Below the pieces are notes generated by a model. The model searched no databases. It was not told the origin of the DNA and saw nothing but the letters and a program-made list of their open reading frames with translations. Shown piece after piece: positions 1 to 8,256 of a stretch of 64,000 bases of DNA. This DNA comes from Roseovarius arcticus (GTDB taxonomy: Bacteria; Pseudomonadota; Alphaproteobacteria; Rhodobacterales; Rhodobacteraceae): the NCBI RefSeq assembly GCF_006125015.1, contig NZ_SZZN01000001.1:558001-622000 (forward strand), written 5' to 3'. The stretch's first letter is position 1. Each line of letters begins with the position of its first letter. Both the position numbers and the translations under genes were made by a program.

Positions 1-234
1 GAATATCATGGCGGCTCTCCTGCTATTCCCGGCCCACATAACCATGCGCTGCCCTCAGCGAAAGGGCCGATGCGCGCGGCAAAGCGCCCGTAGCCCTTCC
101 GCAGGCTTGCCGCGCATTGTCGCAAACTGCACGTTCCGCGCCGCACGGCGTATGTTGCGCGGCGTGCTTCGGGCGCATACCTTGGGCCATTCGGGCAGTC
201 CCCCGCGAATCCATGACCAGAGTGAGAACCGCGC
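1..234. other. Leader region upstream of soxB
   Basis: No convincing gene is seen here. Short open frames on both strands are the overlapping GC-rich kind with no recognisable protein. The stretch presumably holds the promoter of the sarcosine oxidase operon, but no clear -35/-10 pair or riboswitch fold was recognised. Confidence 0.4.
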
Positions 235-1479
235 ATGAAACGCTACTCCGCCTTTGCCGTCGCCCGTGAGGCGCTTCGCAACAACACAGGGTGGGACCGC
301 GCCTGGGCCTCGCCCGAGCCCAAAAAGAAGTACGACATCATCATCATCGGTGCTGGCGGTCATGGCCTCGCCACCGCATACCATCTGGGCAAGAATTTCG
401 GCATCACCAATATCGCCATCCTCGAAAAGGGGTGGCTGGGCGGCGGTAATACGGGCCGCAATACCACGATCATCCGCTCAAACTATCTGCAGGACCCGTC
501 GGCGGCGATCTATGAGAAGTCCCGCTCTCTCTATGAGACGATGAGCCAGGATCTGAACTACAACGTCATGTTCAGCCCGCGCGGCTGCATGATGCTAGCC
601 CAGACCCAGCACGAGGTGCGCGGGTACGAGCGGACGGCGCACGCCAATGCGCTGCAAGGCGTCAAAACCGAATTTATCGGCCCGGAGCGGGTCAAACAAC
701 TGGTGCCGATCATCAATATCGACGGTCCGCGCTATCCCGTCCTTGGTGCGCTATGGCAGGCGCGCGGGGGCACAGCGCGCCACGATGCGGTGGCTTGGGG
801 TTATGCGCGTGCGTGTTCGGACATGGGCATGCACATCATCCAGAAATGCGAAGTGACAGGCATTGAGCAATCTGGCGGCAAGGTCACCGGCGTCAACACA
901 AACCGGGGCATTATCGGCTGTGACAAGCTGGGCATGGTCGTCGCCGGGCACTCAGGGCATTTGGCCGACATGGCCGGCTTCCGCCTGCCGATCGAGAGCG
1001 TGGCCCTGCAAGCGCTGGTCTCCGAGCCGATCAAACCCTGCATGGACGTGGTCGTCATGGCCAACACAGTCCACGGTTACATGAGCCAATCCGACAAGGG
1101 CGAGATGGTCATCGGCGGCGGCACCGACGGGTACAACAACTACACCCAGCGCGGCGCATTTCATCATATCGAGGAAACCGTCCGCGCATTGGTCGAGACG
1201 TTCCCGATGATCGCCCGCCTGAAAATGCTGCGCCAGTGGGGCGGCATCGTCGACGTGACTGGCGACCGCTCGCCCATCCTGTCGAAAACACCGGTGGATG
1301 GCATTTTTGTCAATTGCGGCTGGGGCACTGGCGGGTTCAAGGCGATCCCCGGCTCCGGCTGGGGCTTTGCCGAGCTGATGGCCAAGGGCCATTCGCCGCT
1401 GACCGAGGCCTTTGGTCTGGACCGTTTCTACGAAGGCCGCTTTATTGACGAGTCTGTTGCAGCGGGCGTGGCGCACTGA
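235..1479 (+). CDS. soxB: Sarcosine oxidase beta subunit SoxB
   Basis: FAD-dependent subunit of heterotetrameric sarcosine oxidase, which demethylates sarcosine to glycine with transfer of the one-carbon unit to tetrahydrofolate and release of peroxide. The 414-residue length is normal. A dinucleotide-binding loop (GAGGHG, about residues 39-44) is followed by the family motif GNTGRNTTIIRSNYL near residue 71. His183, in RHDAVAWGYA, lies where characterised SoxB enzymes carry the histidine that binds FMN covalently; that assignment is by motif only. First gene of soxB-small ORF-soxD-soxA-soxG. A weak purine-rich GTGAGAA stands before the ATG. Confidence 0.95.
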   Translation: MKRYSAFAVAREALRNNTGWDRAWASPEPKKKYDIIIIGAGGHGLATAYHLGKNFGITNIAILEKGWLGGGNTGRNTTIIRSNYLQDPSAAIYEKSRSLYETMSQDLNYNVMFSPRGCMMLAQTQHEVRGYERTAHANALQGVKTEFIGPERVKQLVPIINIDGPRYPVLGALWQARGGTARHDAVAWGYARACSDMGMHIIQKCEVTGIEQSGGKVTGVNTNRGIIGCDKLGMVVAGHSGHLADMAGFRLPIESVALQALVSEPIKPCMDVVVMANTVHGYMSQSDKGEMVIGGGTDGYNNYTQRGAFHHIEETVRALVETFPMIARLKMLRQWGGIVDVTGDRSPILSKTPVDGIFVNCGWGTGGFKAIPGSGWGFAELMAKGHSPLTEAFGLDRFYEGRFIDESVAAGVAH

Positions 1480-1543
1480 TGGGGAACTTCTTGGCACAGC
1501 ACGGCGTTAGAGGGTCTAAACGCAATTTATTTGGAGCCACATT

Positions 1544-1741
1544 ATGGCCGACCAGCAGTCAAACTCTAATTCTAACAGCTTTCTCGCCTTCGTCGTCGGC
1601 GGTCTTCTGGTCGCGGTCGTCGTTCTCGCATGGCTCTTCTATGGCGGCAACGGCGCCGACGACAGCAACGATCTCAATATCTCGATCGAAGGTCCCAGCG
1701 ATTCCGCCCCGGCGGCCGAGGGTGCTGTCAGCACCGAATAA
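1544..1741 (+). CDS. Small single-pass membrane protein in the sox operon
   Basis: A 65-residue protein not recognised as a named family. It has a polar Ser/Asn-rich N-terminus, one strong hydrophobic helix (about residues 13-33, FLAFVVGGLLVAVVVLAWLF) and an acidic Ser/Ala-rich tail. A Shine-Dalgarno-like TTTGGAG stands about 8 nt before the ATG. It is co-oriented between soxB and soxD, where the classical four-subunit operon has no extra gene. The helix and ribosome site support a real gene; its role is unknown. A link of sarcosine oxidase to the membrane is only a guess. Confidence 0.65.
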   Translation: MADQQSNSNSNSFLAFVVGGLLVAVVVLAWLFYGGNGADDSNDLNISIEGPSDSAPAAEGAVSTE

Positions 1742-1846
1742 CCCTTCACTGATTTCACCAATGCAATTTGGGCGGCGCATCACTGCGCGCGCCCTCTTTG
1801 TGTTGGCCGCCTGCCTGCGCGATCCCCTTACGATGGAGACTGTCCA

Positions 1847-2176
1847 ATGCTGATCCTGACCTGCCCCTACTGCGGCGTGACTGGCGAGGAGACCGAATTC
1901 CACGGTGGCGGTGAGGCGCATCTCAAGCGCTTTGGCCCCGGCTCGTCCGAGGGCGATTTTCATGACTATCTCTTCTCCAAAGTGAACCCCAAAGGCGTCC
2001 ACCTTGAGCGTTGGCGCCACAATAATGGCTGCGGAAAATGGTTTCACGCCGCTCGCGACACCGTCACGCTGGAGGTGTTCGGTACCTATCCCGCACAGAC
2101 ACTGGAGCCGCCGAAATACGTCAAGGACGCTATTACGGCCAAGCGGCCCGGCTGGTCGTGGAGGGAATTCGCATGA
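1847..2176 (+). CDS. soxD: Sarcosine oxidase delta subunit SoxD
   Basis: Small zinc-binding subunit of heterotetrameric sarcosine oxidase, 109 residues. The zinc ligands are visible as Cys6 and Cys9 (CPYCG) with His58 and Cys62 in RWRHNNGCGKWF, the arrangement known for the family. The segment EFHGGGEAHLKR is also characteristic. The ATG at 1847 is preceded by GGAG at 1835-1838 with normal spacing. It lies between the small membrane-protein gene and soxA; the 61-nt gap to soxA shows no separate signal. Confidence 0.93.
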   Translation: MLILTCPYCGVTGEETEFHGGGEAHLKRFGPGSSEGDFHDYLFSKVNPKGVHLERWRHNNGCGKWFHAARDTVTLEVFGTYPAQTLEPPKYVKDAITAKRPGWSWREFA

Positions 2177-2237
2177 TGCGTTACCTTGGTAGAAATACTC
2201 AAAACCTCATCCTAACCCTAGCTTCGGAGGCAAACGC

Positions 2238-5200
2238 ATGAGCACACGTCTGGCAAGTGGCGGGCGCCTTGTAGACAAGGCGCGTAGAATCGATTTTACC
2301 TTCAACGGCAGGCGTTTCAAGGGCTTTGAGGGCGACACGATTGCCTCGGCGCTGCTTGCTAACGATCAAATGCTGATGGGCCGCTCGTTCAAGTATCACC
2401 GCCCGCGCGGCGTGGTCGCCTCGGGAGCAGAGGAACCAAATGGCCTCGTTGGTATGGGGACCGGTGCTGATTTCGAGCCGAACCAGCGCGTCACCACGAC
2501 TGAACTGTTTGAGGGCCTGACTTGCACCTCGCAGAACCACTGGCCGTCGCTGGATTTCGACGTGGGCGCGATCAACACAAAGCTGGCCCGCTTTCTGCCT
2601 GCGGGCTTCTATTACAAGATGTTCATGTATCCTCGCGCCTTCTGGAAGCATGTGTACGAGCCAATTATCCGCAAATCTGCCGGCCTGGGTAAGGCGCCTG
2701 ATCAGCGTGATAACGACACGTATGAGCATTTCTACGCCTTCTGTGATGTGCTGGTCATTGGCGGCGGCATCGCCGGCCTTCAGGCCGCGCGCACTGCGGC
2801 GGCCACAGGCGCAAAGGTCATGCTGCTAGAGCAGACAGCCCATTGGGGTGGCCGCGCACCGGTCGATGGCGGCACGGTCGCGGGCCAGCCTGTGGATAAG
2901 TTTGTGGATGAACTCGTCTCCGAGTTGTCTGCGATGGACAACGTGACCATGCGCAATCGTACCATGGGCGCTGGCGTTTATGACCACGGTTATGCGCTGG
3001 GCTACGAGCGTGTAGGCGATCATCAGCCCGGCGTGGCAGGCCCGCGCCATCGTCTGTGGCGCATTCGTGCCGCTCAGATTGTGACGGCTACAGGCGCAAT
3101 TGAGCGGCCTCTCAGCTTTGCCGGGAACGATATTCCGGGCGTCATGCTGGCCTCTGCCGTGCGCGACTATGTGGTAGATTTCGGTGTATCCATTGGTGAC
3201 CGCACCGTAATCGTGATCAATAACGACGATGCTTACCGCACAGCGATCACCCTTAAGGAGAACGGCCTTGACGTCCCTGCGATACTGGACGCGCGCGTAC
3301 CGGGGCAGGATAGCCCGCTTATGGCACGTGCCAAGGCGCTGGGTATCCGTGTCCTGATGGGCCACGCTATTTCGTCCGTTCAGGGCGGCAAGCGCGTGAC
3401 CGGCGTCAGCGTCTGCTCGCAGGCCGGCGAGGGCGCCGTGCTGGAAGAGATCGCGTGCGACGTGGTCGCGATGTCTGGTGGCTGGTCGCCTGTCGTGCAC
3501 CTTTGGTCCCATTGCGGTGGCAAGCTGATCTGGGACGAGGCCTCTGCAGCCTTTCGCCCCGATGTGGACAAAGCGCCGACCGGCGCGTCGGGCGAGGCCT
3601 TTGTGACGCCCGCAGGCGCGGCTAATGGCGCGTTTGGTCTGGGCGATATTCTGGCCGATGCGACCTCCGCAGGCACCTCCGCTGCCAAGGCGGCAGGCCA
3701 TACCGGCCAAGCTGTCAATGCGCCCGAGGCGGGCGCAAATGACGAGGCGCCCATGGCACCCGTCTGGATGATGCCGCATGGTGCGGGCATAGAGAAGCGT
3801 CAGAAAGCATGGCTGGATTATCAAAACGACGTCAAAGTATCGGACATTCAGCTGGCCGCGCAGGAGGGGTTCGAGTCCGTCGAACATGCCAAGCGCTATA
3901 CCACATTGGGCATGGCGACAGATCAAGGAAAGTTGAGCAACATCAACGGCCTTGCGATCCTTTCTGATGCTTTGGGTCAACCTATCCCGCAGACGGGCAC
4001 GACCACATTCCGCCCGCCTTATACGCCCATCTCGATGGCCTCTATCGCGGGCGAGGCGCGGGACGAGCGGTTTCAACCGATCCGCCGGACGCCCTTGTAT
4101 GACTGGCACGCCGAAAACGGCGCCTATTGGGAGCCAGTCGGCCAGTGGCGGCGCCCCTATACTTACCAGCAACCGGGCGAGAGCATTGAGCAGGCCGTTA
4201 GCCGCGAGGTAAAGAATACTCGTGCCAGCCTTGGTATTCTCGACGCCTCGACGCTGGGCAAGCTGGTGGTCAAGGGCAAGGATGCGGGCAAGTTTCTCGA
4301 CATGCTCTACACCAACATGATGAGCACGCTGAAGCCGGGCCGCTGCCGGTATGGCCTGATGTGCGGCGAGAACGGGTTTCTCATCGACGATGGCGTAGTT
4401 GCGCGCATCGACGACGATACATTCCTGTGCCACACCACCACAGGCGGGGCCGAGACGATCCATGGTCACATGGAGGAATGGCTGCAAACCGAATGGTGGG
4501 ATTGGGACGTCTATGTCGCTAACCTGACCGAGCAATACGCCCAGATCGCAGTCGTCGGCCCACGCGCACGCGCCACGCTGGAGCGTTTGACCGGCGACGA
4601 CATCAGCACCGATGCGCTGCCGTTTATGGCGTGGACTGACATCACGCTGGGCGGGATGCAGGCGCGCGTCTACCGCATCTCATTCTCGGGTGAGTTGAGC
4701 TACGAGATCGCAATCAAGGCGTCCGAGGGCCGTGCGCTTTGGGATGCGCTAATGGCGGCGGGGGCGGATGCCAACATCACGCCTTACGGCACCGAGGCGC
4801 TGCACATCATGCGGGCCGAAAAGGGCTTTATCATGATCGGGGACGAAACCGACGGCACCGTGATCCCGCAAGATCTGGGACTGAACTGGGCGATTTCCAA
4901 GAAGAAAGAAGACTACATTGGCAAGCGTGCGCAAGAGCGCAGCCATATGACCGATCCCACTAGGTGGAAGCTGGTGGGACTGGAGACGGTCGACGGCGCG
5001 GTTTTGCCTGATGGCGCGTATGCCACGGCCGAGGGCACCAACGCCAACGGCCAGCGGCAGACGCAAGGGCGGGTTACGTCGACTTATCATTCGCCAACAC
5101 TTGACCGGGGCATCGCCATGGGCCTCGTCCTGAACGGGCCGGACCGGATGGGCGAGGTGCTGGAGTTTCCGCGCGTCGACGGCACGGTGATGCGTGCAAA

Positions 5201-5252
5201 AATCGTCGATGCGGTATTCTTTGACAAAGATGGGGAGAAGCAAAATGTCTAA
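2238..5252 (+). CDS. soxA: Sarcosine oxidase alpha subunit SoxA
   Basis: Large subunit of heterotetrameric sarcosine oxidase, 1004 residues, full length. An N-terminal ferredoxin-like region (about residues 15-100, with FNGRRFKGFEGDTIASALLAN) precedes a pyridine-nucleotide fold with the loop GGGIAG near residue 173. The C-terminal third is an aminomethyltransferase (GcvT-like) folate-binding domain (about residues 620-1000), which accepts the one-carbon unit. CGGAGG at 2225-2230 stands before the ATG. The stop codon overlaps the start of soxG, suggesting translational coupling. Large antisense open frames across it are shadows. Confidence 0.95.
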   Translation: MSTRLASGGRLVDKARRIDFTFNGRRFKGFEGDTIASALLANDQMLMGRSFKYHRPRGVVASGAEEPNGLVGMGTGADFEPNQRVTTTELFEGLTCTSQNHWPSLDFDVGAINTKLARFLPAGFYYKMFMYPRAFWKHVYEPIIRKSAGLGKAPDQRDNDTYEHFYAFCDVLVIGGGIAGLQAARTAAATGAKVMLLEQTAHWGGRAPVDGGTVAGQPVDKFVDELVSELSAMDNVTMRNRTMGAGVYDHGYALGYERVGDHQPGVAGPRHRLWRIRAAQIVTATGAIERPLSFAGNDIPGVMLASAVRDYVVDFGVSIGDRTVIVINNDDAYRTAITLKENGLDVPAILDARVPGQDSPLMARAKALGIRVLMGHAISSVQGGKRVTGVSVCSQAGEGAVLEEIACDVVAMSGGWSPVVHLWSHCGGKLIWDEASAAFRPDVDKAPTGASGEAFVTPAGAANGAFGLGDILADATSAGTSAAKAAGHTGQAVNAPEAGANDEAPMAPVWMMPHGAGIEKRQKAWLDYQNDVKVSDIQLAAQEGFESVEHAKRYTTLGMATDQGKLSNINGLAILSDALGQPIPQTGTTTFRPPYTPISMASIAGEARDERFQPIRRTPLYDWHAENGAYWEPVGQWRRPYTYQQPGESIEQAVSREVKNTRASLGILDASTLGKLVVKGKDAGKFLDMLYTNMMSTLKPGRCRYGLMCGENGFLIDDGVVARIDDDTFLCHTTTGGAETIHGHMEEWLQTEWWDWDVYVANLTEQYAQIAVVGPRARATLERLTGDDISTDALPFMAWTDITLGGMQARVYRISFSGELSYEIAIKASEGRALWDALMAAGADANITPYGTEALHIMRAEKGFIMIGDETDGTVIPQDLGLNWAISKKKEDYIGKRAQERSHMTDPTRWKLVGLETVDGAVLPDGAYATAEGTNANGQRQTQGRVTSTYHSPTLDRGIAMGLVLNGPDRMGEVLEFPRVDGTVMRAKIVDAVFFDKDGEKQNV

Positions 5253-5823
5253 CACAGTCAGCGCCTTGAATGGCGCCAGTGCGCAAGGTTTTGCAACCGT
5301 CACCGACATGGGCCTGCAAGGCATGATCACCCTGCGCGGCGATCTGTCAGCGTCCAAGTTAAAGAAGGCAGTGAAGGCAGCGGCAAACGGCGAGATGCCC
5401 AAGCAGGGCCATATCAGCCTTGGCGAGACGGGTGGCACCGCATGGATGTCGCCAGACGAGCTACTGGTCATGGTCCCTTATACGGACGTGGACGCCAAGC
5501 TGGCCGCGATCGGCAATGGAATGGGGGATGCACACCATCTGGCCGTCAATGTGTCGGACGCGCGCTGCATGTTCAGCGTCAGCGGCGAGGATGCGCGGGT
5601 TCGCGAGGCATTGGCCAAGCTGATGCCGGTGGATATGTCGCCGGAGGCCTTCAAGGTAGGCCAATTCCGCCGCTCGCGCATGGCGCAGGTGCCTGCCGCA
5701 ATCTGGATGATCGGTGATGGAGAGGCGCGCGTCGTCTGCTTCCGCTCGGTCGCGCAATATGTGTTTGACCTGCTGAAGGGCGCAACCGCGCCGGGCAGCG
5801 AAGTGCGCTACTACGCGGATTGA
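5245..5823 (+). CDS. soxG: Sarcosine oxidase gamma subunit SoxG
   Basis: Gamma subunit of heterotetrameric sarcosine oxidase, 192 residues from the ATG at 5245. The frame is open upstream to 5194, but the ATG at 5245 follows GGGGAGAAG at 5232-5240 and overlaps the soxA stop (ATGTCTAA), so it is preferred. The segments MGLQGMITLRGDLS, TGGTAWMSPDELLVM and FRRSRMAQVPAAIW are typical of SoxG/YgfZ-related folds. Last gene of the operon; a hairpin follows at 5852-5876. Confidence 0.93.
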   Translation: MSNTVSALNGASAQGFATVTDMGLQGMITLRGDLSASKLKKAVKAAANGEMPKQGHISLGETGGTAWMSPDELLVMVPYTDVDAKLAAIGNGMGDAHHLAVNVSDARCMFSVSGEDARVREALAKLMPVDMSPEAFKVGQFRRSRMAQVPAAIWMIGDGEARVVCFRSVAQYVFDLLKGATAPGSEVRYYAD

Positions 5824-5851
5824 GCCTTCGCGCCCAGCCCGCAACATTATT

Positions 5852-5876
5852 GCCCTGCCCGGAAACCGGACAGGGC
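5852..5876. terminator. Hairpin between convergent soxG and CHRD gene
   Basis: GCCCTG-C-CCGG-AAA-CCGG-A-CAGGGC folds as ten base pairs with one internal mismatch. It sits between two convergent genes. There is no T-run on either side, so intrinsic termination is only a possibility. Confidence 0.4.
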
Positions 5877-5893
5877 CACGAGCCTCGATGGCC

Positions 5894-6658
5894 CTAGACT
5901 AGGGCAGAAGATGTTCTGCTCTTCCGCCTTCTACTCATGGCGGCCAGCCCGCCCAGGCCGGTCAGCAAAAGCCATCCGGCTGCCGGAAGGGGGACGGGGC
6001 TAATGGTGCCCGCCAGCACCGGCAATGCGGCGTTGTAGTTTCTCGCCGCCGGGATCGGGTTGCCAAAGACGTCCTGATCGATTCCCCCGCCCAGACCGGG
6101 AAGTTCGTTGATCGGCGCGAAATTCGTGAAAGCGCCGTGAATGACGATCTCGCGATCCTTCAGGTTAAGCAGATCCACTATCCCAAAAGACCCGGCATAG
6201 ATGGCCGAACTCAGCAGATCGTAAGTGAACGAAAAGTCGATCATTCCCCCAGGAGCGGTAGGAAATCCGCTCAGTCCGGGCTGGTTGATATCGGTCAGGG
6301 GCAAGATAATCGGGCCATAGGTCGCCGCCCCTTCGCCGAGTTCGATGAAACCGTCACCATCGGTATCTTGGGCGGCGGTTGGTGTGATCGAATTCCCATT
6401 CGTGCCATCTGGATTTTTAAGTCCGTGGATGTGCTGCACGTGCGGTACGTTAGGATCAAGTCCCGCGGCCTGCACGCGCACGAAGAGTGTATTCGTGACA
6501 TCATTGAGGCGCAGGTCGACCTGACCGCTTGCCCCAAAATTGTTGATATCTTTCAGTACCGCCCGGTAGTTCGTCGTCGTCGCGGCGGCAGATGTCGCAA
6601 GACATGCTCCAACTGCCGCGCCAACGGCGCCAAGGCATAGTTTTCGCAAGATAAACAT
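5894..6658 (-). CDS. Secreted CHRD-domain protein with VPLPA-CTERM sorting signal
   Basis: A 254-residue exported protein. The signal peptide is about residues 1-26 (positive start, hydrophobic core ending SAAA). A CHRD-like domain occupies about 30-210, with HVQHIHG and the calcium-loop-like DTDGDGFIELGE near residue 100. The C-terminus carries VPLPAAGWLLLTGLGGLAAM followed by SRRRK: a VPLPA motif, a hydrophobic helix and a basic tail, as in exosortase/PEP-CTERM-type sorting signals. A good ribosome site (GGAGGAA, reverse strand, 6664-6670) supports the start. Likely handled by an exosortase encoded elsewhere and attached at the outer surface or matrix. Function unknown. Confidence 0.85.
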   Translation of the reverse strand: MFILRKLCLGAVGAAVGACLATSAAATTTNYRAVLKDINNFGASGQVDLRLNDVTNTLFVRVQAAGLDPNVPHVQHIHGLKNPDGTNGNSITPTAAQDTDGDGFIELGEGAATYGPIILPLTDINQPGLSGFPTAPGGMIDFSFTYDLLSSAIYAGSFGIVDLLNLKDREIVIHGAFTNFAPINELPGLGGGIDQDVFGNPIPAARNYNAALPVLAGTISPVPLPAAGWLLLTGLGGLAAMSRRRKSRTSSALV

Positions 6659-6981
6659 TCAAGTTCCTCCCATTTGGTTGCCCGCCGGATACACCGCCGG
6701 TCAAGCAGACACGTATCAGCGGAAAAGATGGTTTCAGGGCCGCGAAGTTTTTTCGATTTGCCAGATAACAATCGACGTTCTTTAAATTGGGCGCTGGTTG
6801 GCGCCCCCGGCAATAGGGCAAGTAGGCGCACAATCATGACGGCGCCCCTGTGCACTTCGCTATCTGGAAATCGATTGAAGGCGCGGAAGGCAGCCGGAAC
6901 TATCCAGCTCCCCTTGACGTTCCACCTCTAAGGCTACCAACTAGGGGCCATAGATATTTTCATTTTAGAGGGGGCAAACCC
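6659..6981. promoter_or_regulatory. Divergent intergenic region, CHRD gene / sodB
   Basis: About 320 nt with no gene beyond an in-frame upstream extension of sodB that lacks coding character. It must hold both divergent promoters. An inverted repeat GGGCGC-N6-GCGCCC at 6789-6806 is the only clear structure. Ribosome sites of both flanking genes lie at its ends. No recognised iron- or oxidant-responsive operator was found. Confidence 0.4.
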
Positions 6982-7581
6982 ATGCCATTCGAACTTCCCG
7001 ATCTTCCCTATGCTCACGACGCTCTGGCCGGAAACGGTATGAGCAAAGAGACGCTGGAGTATCACCACGACATTCACCACAACGCCTATGTTACCAACGG
7101 CAATAAGGCGATTGAGGGTACTGAGTGGGCGAATAAATCGCTGGAAGAGATCATCGCCGGTACGTATGACCCCCACGCGGTCGCGCAGTCCGGTATCTTT
7201 AACAACATCAGCCAGTTGTGGAACCACAATCAGTTTTGGGAAATGATGAGCCCCGGCAAAACTGCGATGCCTTCCGAAGTCGAAAAAGCGCTGAAGGACA
7301 ACTTCGGCAGCGTTGACGACTTCAAGAAGGAATTTGCCGCCGCAGGTGCGGGCCAGTTCGGTTCGGGCTGGGCGTGGTTGGTCAGGGCCAAGGATGGCAG
7401 TCTCAAGATCACCAAGACCGAAAACGGCGTGAACCCCGTTTGCTTTGGCCAGACTGCTTTGCTGGGCTGTGACGTGTGGGAGCATTCCTATTACATCGAC
7501 TTCCGCAACAAACGCCCTGCGTATCTGGACAACTTCCTGAATTCATTGGTGAATTGGGAAAACGTCGCCAGCCGTATGTAA
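6982..7581 (+). CDS. sodB: Iron superoxide dismutase SodB
   Basis: Cytoplasmic Fe(Mn)-type superoxide dismutase, 199 residues. The metal ligands are His28 (LEYHHD), His82 (LWNHNQF), Asp164 and His168 (the signature DVWEHSYY). The frame is open back to 6850, but the ATG at 6982 follows GAGGGGGC (6968-6975) and begins with the conserved N-terminus MPFELPDLPY, so it is chosen. Single gene, closed by a strong terminator at 7605-7637. Fe versus Mn specificity is inferred from family resemblance. Confidence 0.95.
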   Translation: MPFELPDLPYAHDALAGNGMSKETLEYHHDIHHNAYVTNGNKAIEGTEWANKSLEEIIAGTYDPHAVAQSGIFNNISQLWNHNQFWEMMSPGKTAMPSEVEKALKDNFGSVDDFKKEFAAAGAGQFGSGWAWLVRAKDGSLKITKTENGVNPVCFGQTALLGCDVWEHSYYIDFRNKRPAYLDNFLNSLVNWENVASRM

Positions 7582-7604
7582 TCACGCATTGCGCTACAAA
7601 TTTG

Positions 7605-7637
7605 GCCCCCGGTAGATTGGTCTGCCGGGGGCTTTTT
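7605..7637 (+). terminator. Rho-independent terminator of sodB
   Basis: A perfect 8-bp stem GCCCCCGG / CCGGGGGC (7605-7612 with 7625-7632), a 12-nt loop, then TTTTT at 7633-7637, 24 nt after the sodB stop. Confidence 0.85.
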
Positions 7638-7709
7638 CTTGTGCGGGCGGAACCGGCCCCGCGCACAAGCCGTTTTACCCTGTGACTTAACTTCAGAAGG
7701 AGACCTGCG

Positions 7710-8165
7710 ATGATCGAGCTAAGAACAGGGACATGGGTGCTGATTTGTAACGGTGAAAAGGCGTTGTTTCTGCGCAATGACGGCGACGCAGATGCACCCG
7801 ATCTGAATGTTGTCCGCATCGACGAGCAGGATAATCCCAAAGACATAGATCAGTCGGCCAACCGTCCGGGCCGGATGCAGGGTAGCCCGAGTGGGCACAA
7901 ATCTGCGTTCGATGATACCGACTGGCACGAACTGGCCAAGGAACGCTTTGCTTCGGACCTTGCTGATCGCCTCTATAAACAGGCACATAGCGGTGCATTT
8001 GACCGCATCGTCATCGTCGCGGCGGCCAAGACACTGGGCGCCTTGCGCTCGGAGTTGCATCAGGAGGTCACGGCCAAGGTTATCGCTGAGATCGACAAGG
8101 ACCTGACCAATCATCCACTCGATGAGGTGGAAAAACGGGTCAAAGCCGACCTTGCCGATATGTAG
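7710..8165 (+). CDS. Host-attachment-family protein
   Basis: A 151-residue protein resembling the family named from an Agrobacterium protein required for attachment to host cells. Typical features are the early TWVLICNGEKALFL strand, the central WHELAKERFASDLADRL segment, the VIVAAAKTLGALR strand and the DLTNHPLDEVEKRV tail. AAGGAG stands before the ATG. The fold is related to release-factor-like (BaeRF) domains and the biochemical role is not settled. Free-standing gene after sodB. No signal peptide, so probably cytoplasmic. Confidence 0.8.
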   Translation: MIELRTGTWVLICNGEKALFLRNDGDADAPDLNVVRIDEQDNPKDIDQSANRPGRMQGSPSGHKSAFDDTDWHELAKERFASDLADRLYKQAHSGAFDRIVIVAAAKTLGALRSELHQEVTAKVIAEIDKDLTNHPLDEVEKRVKADLADM

Positions 8166-8256
8166 GCCGCACATGCACGCGCCTCTGCCTTCCTAATGCC
8201 GCCCCCCTCCGATAAGCAGCGACAATAGGTAACGCTTATCGCGGGGGCGCAATCGA

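Noticed and set aside
2826..4535. Long open frame (569 codons) antisense to soxA
   Set aside because: It has no recognisable domain and mirrors the high-GC codon structure of soxA; a shadow frame.
235..5823. Direct link of sarcosine oxidase to the creatinase-like M24 gene (creatine to sarcosine route)
   Set aside because: The genes are about 49 kb apart, no creatininase is seen and the M24 substrate is unknown; too speculative.
6850..6981. In-frame 44-codon N-terminal extension of SodB
   Set aside because: The canonical SOD N-terminus and a strong ribosome site start at 6982; the extension has no signal-peptide character.
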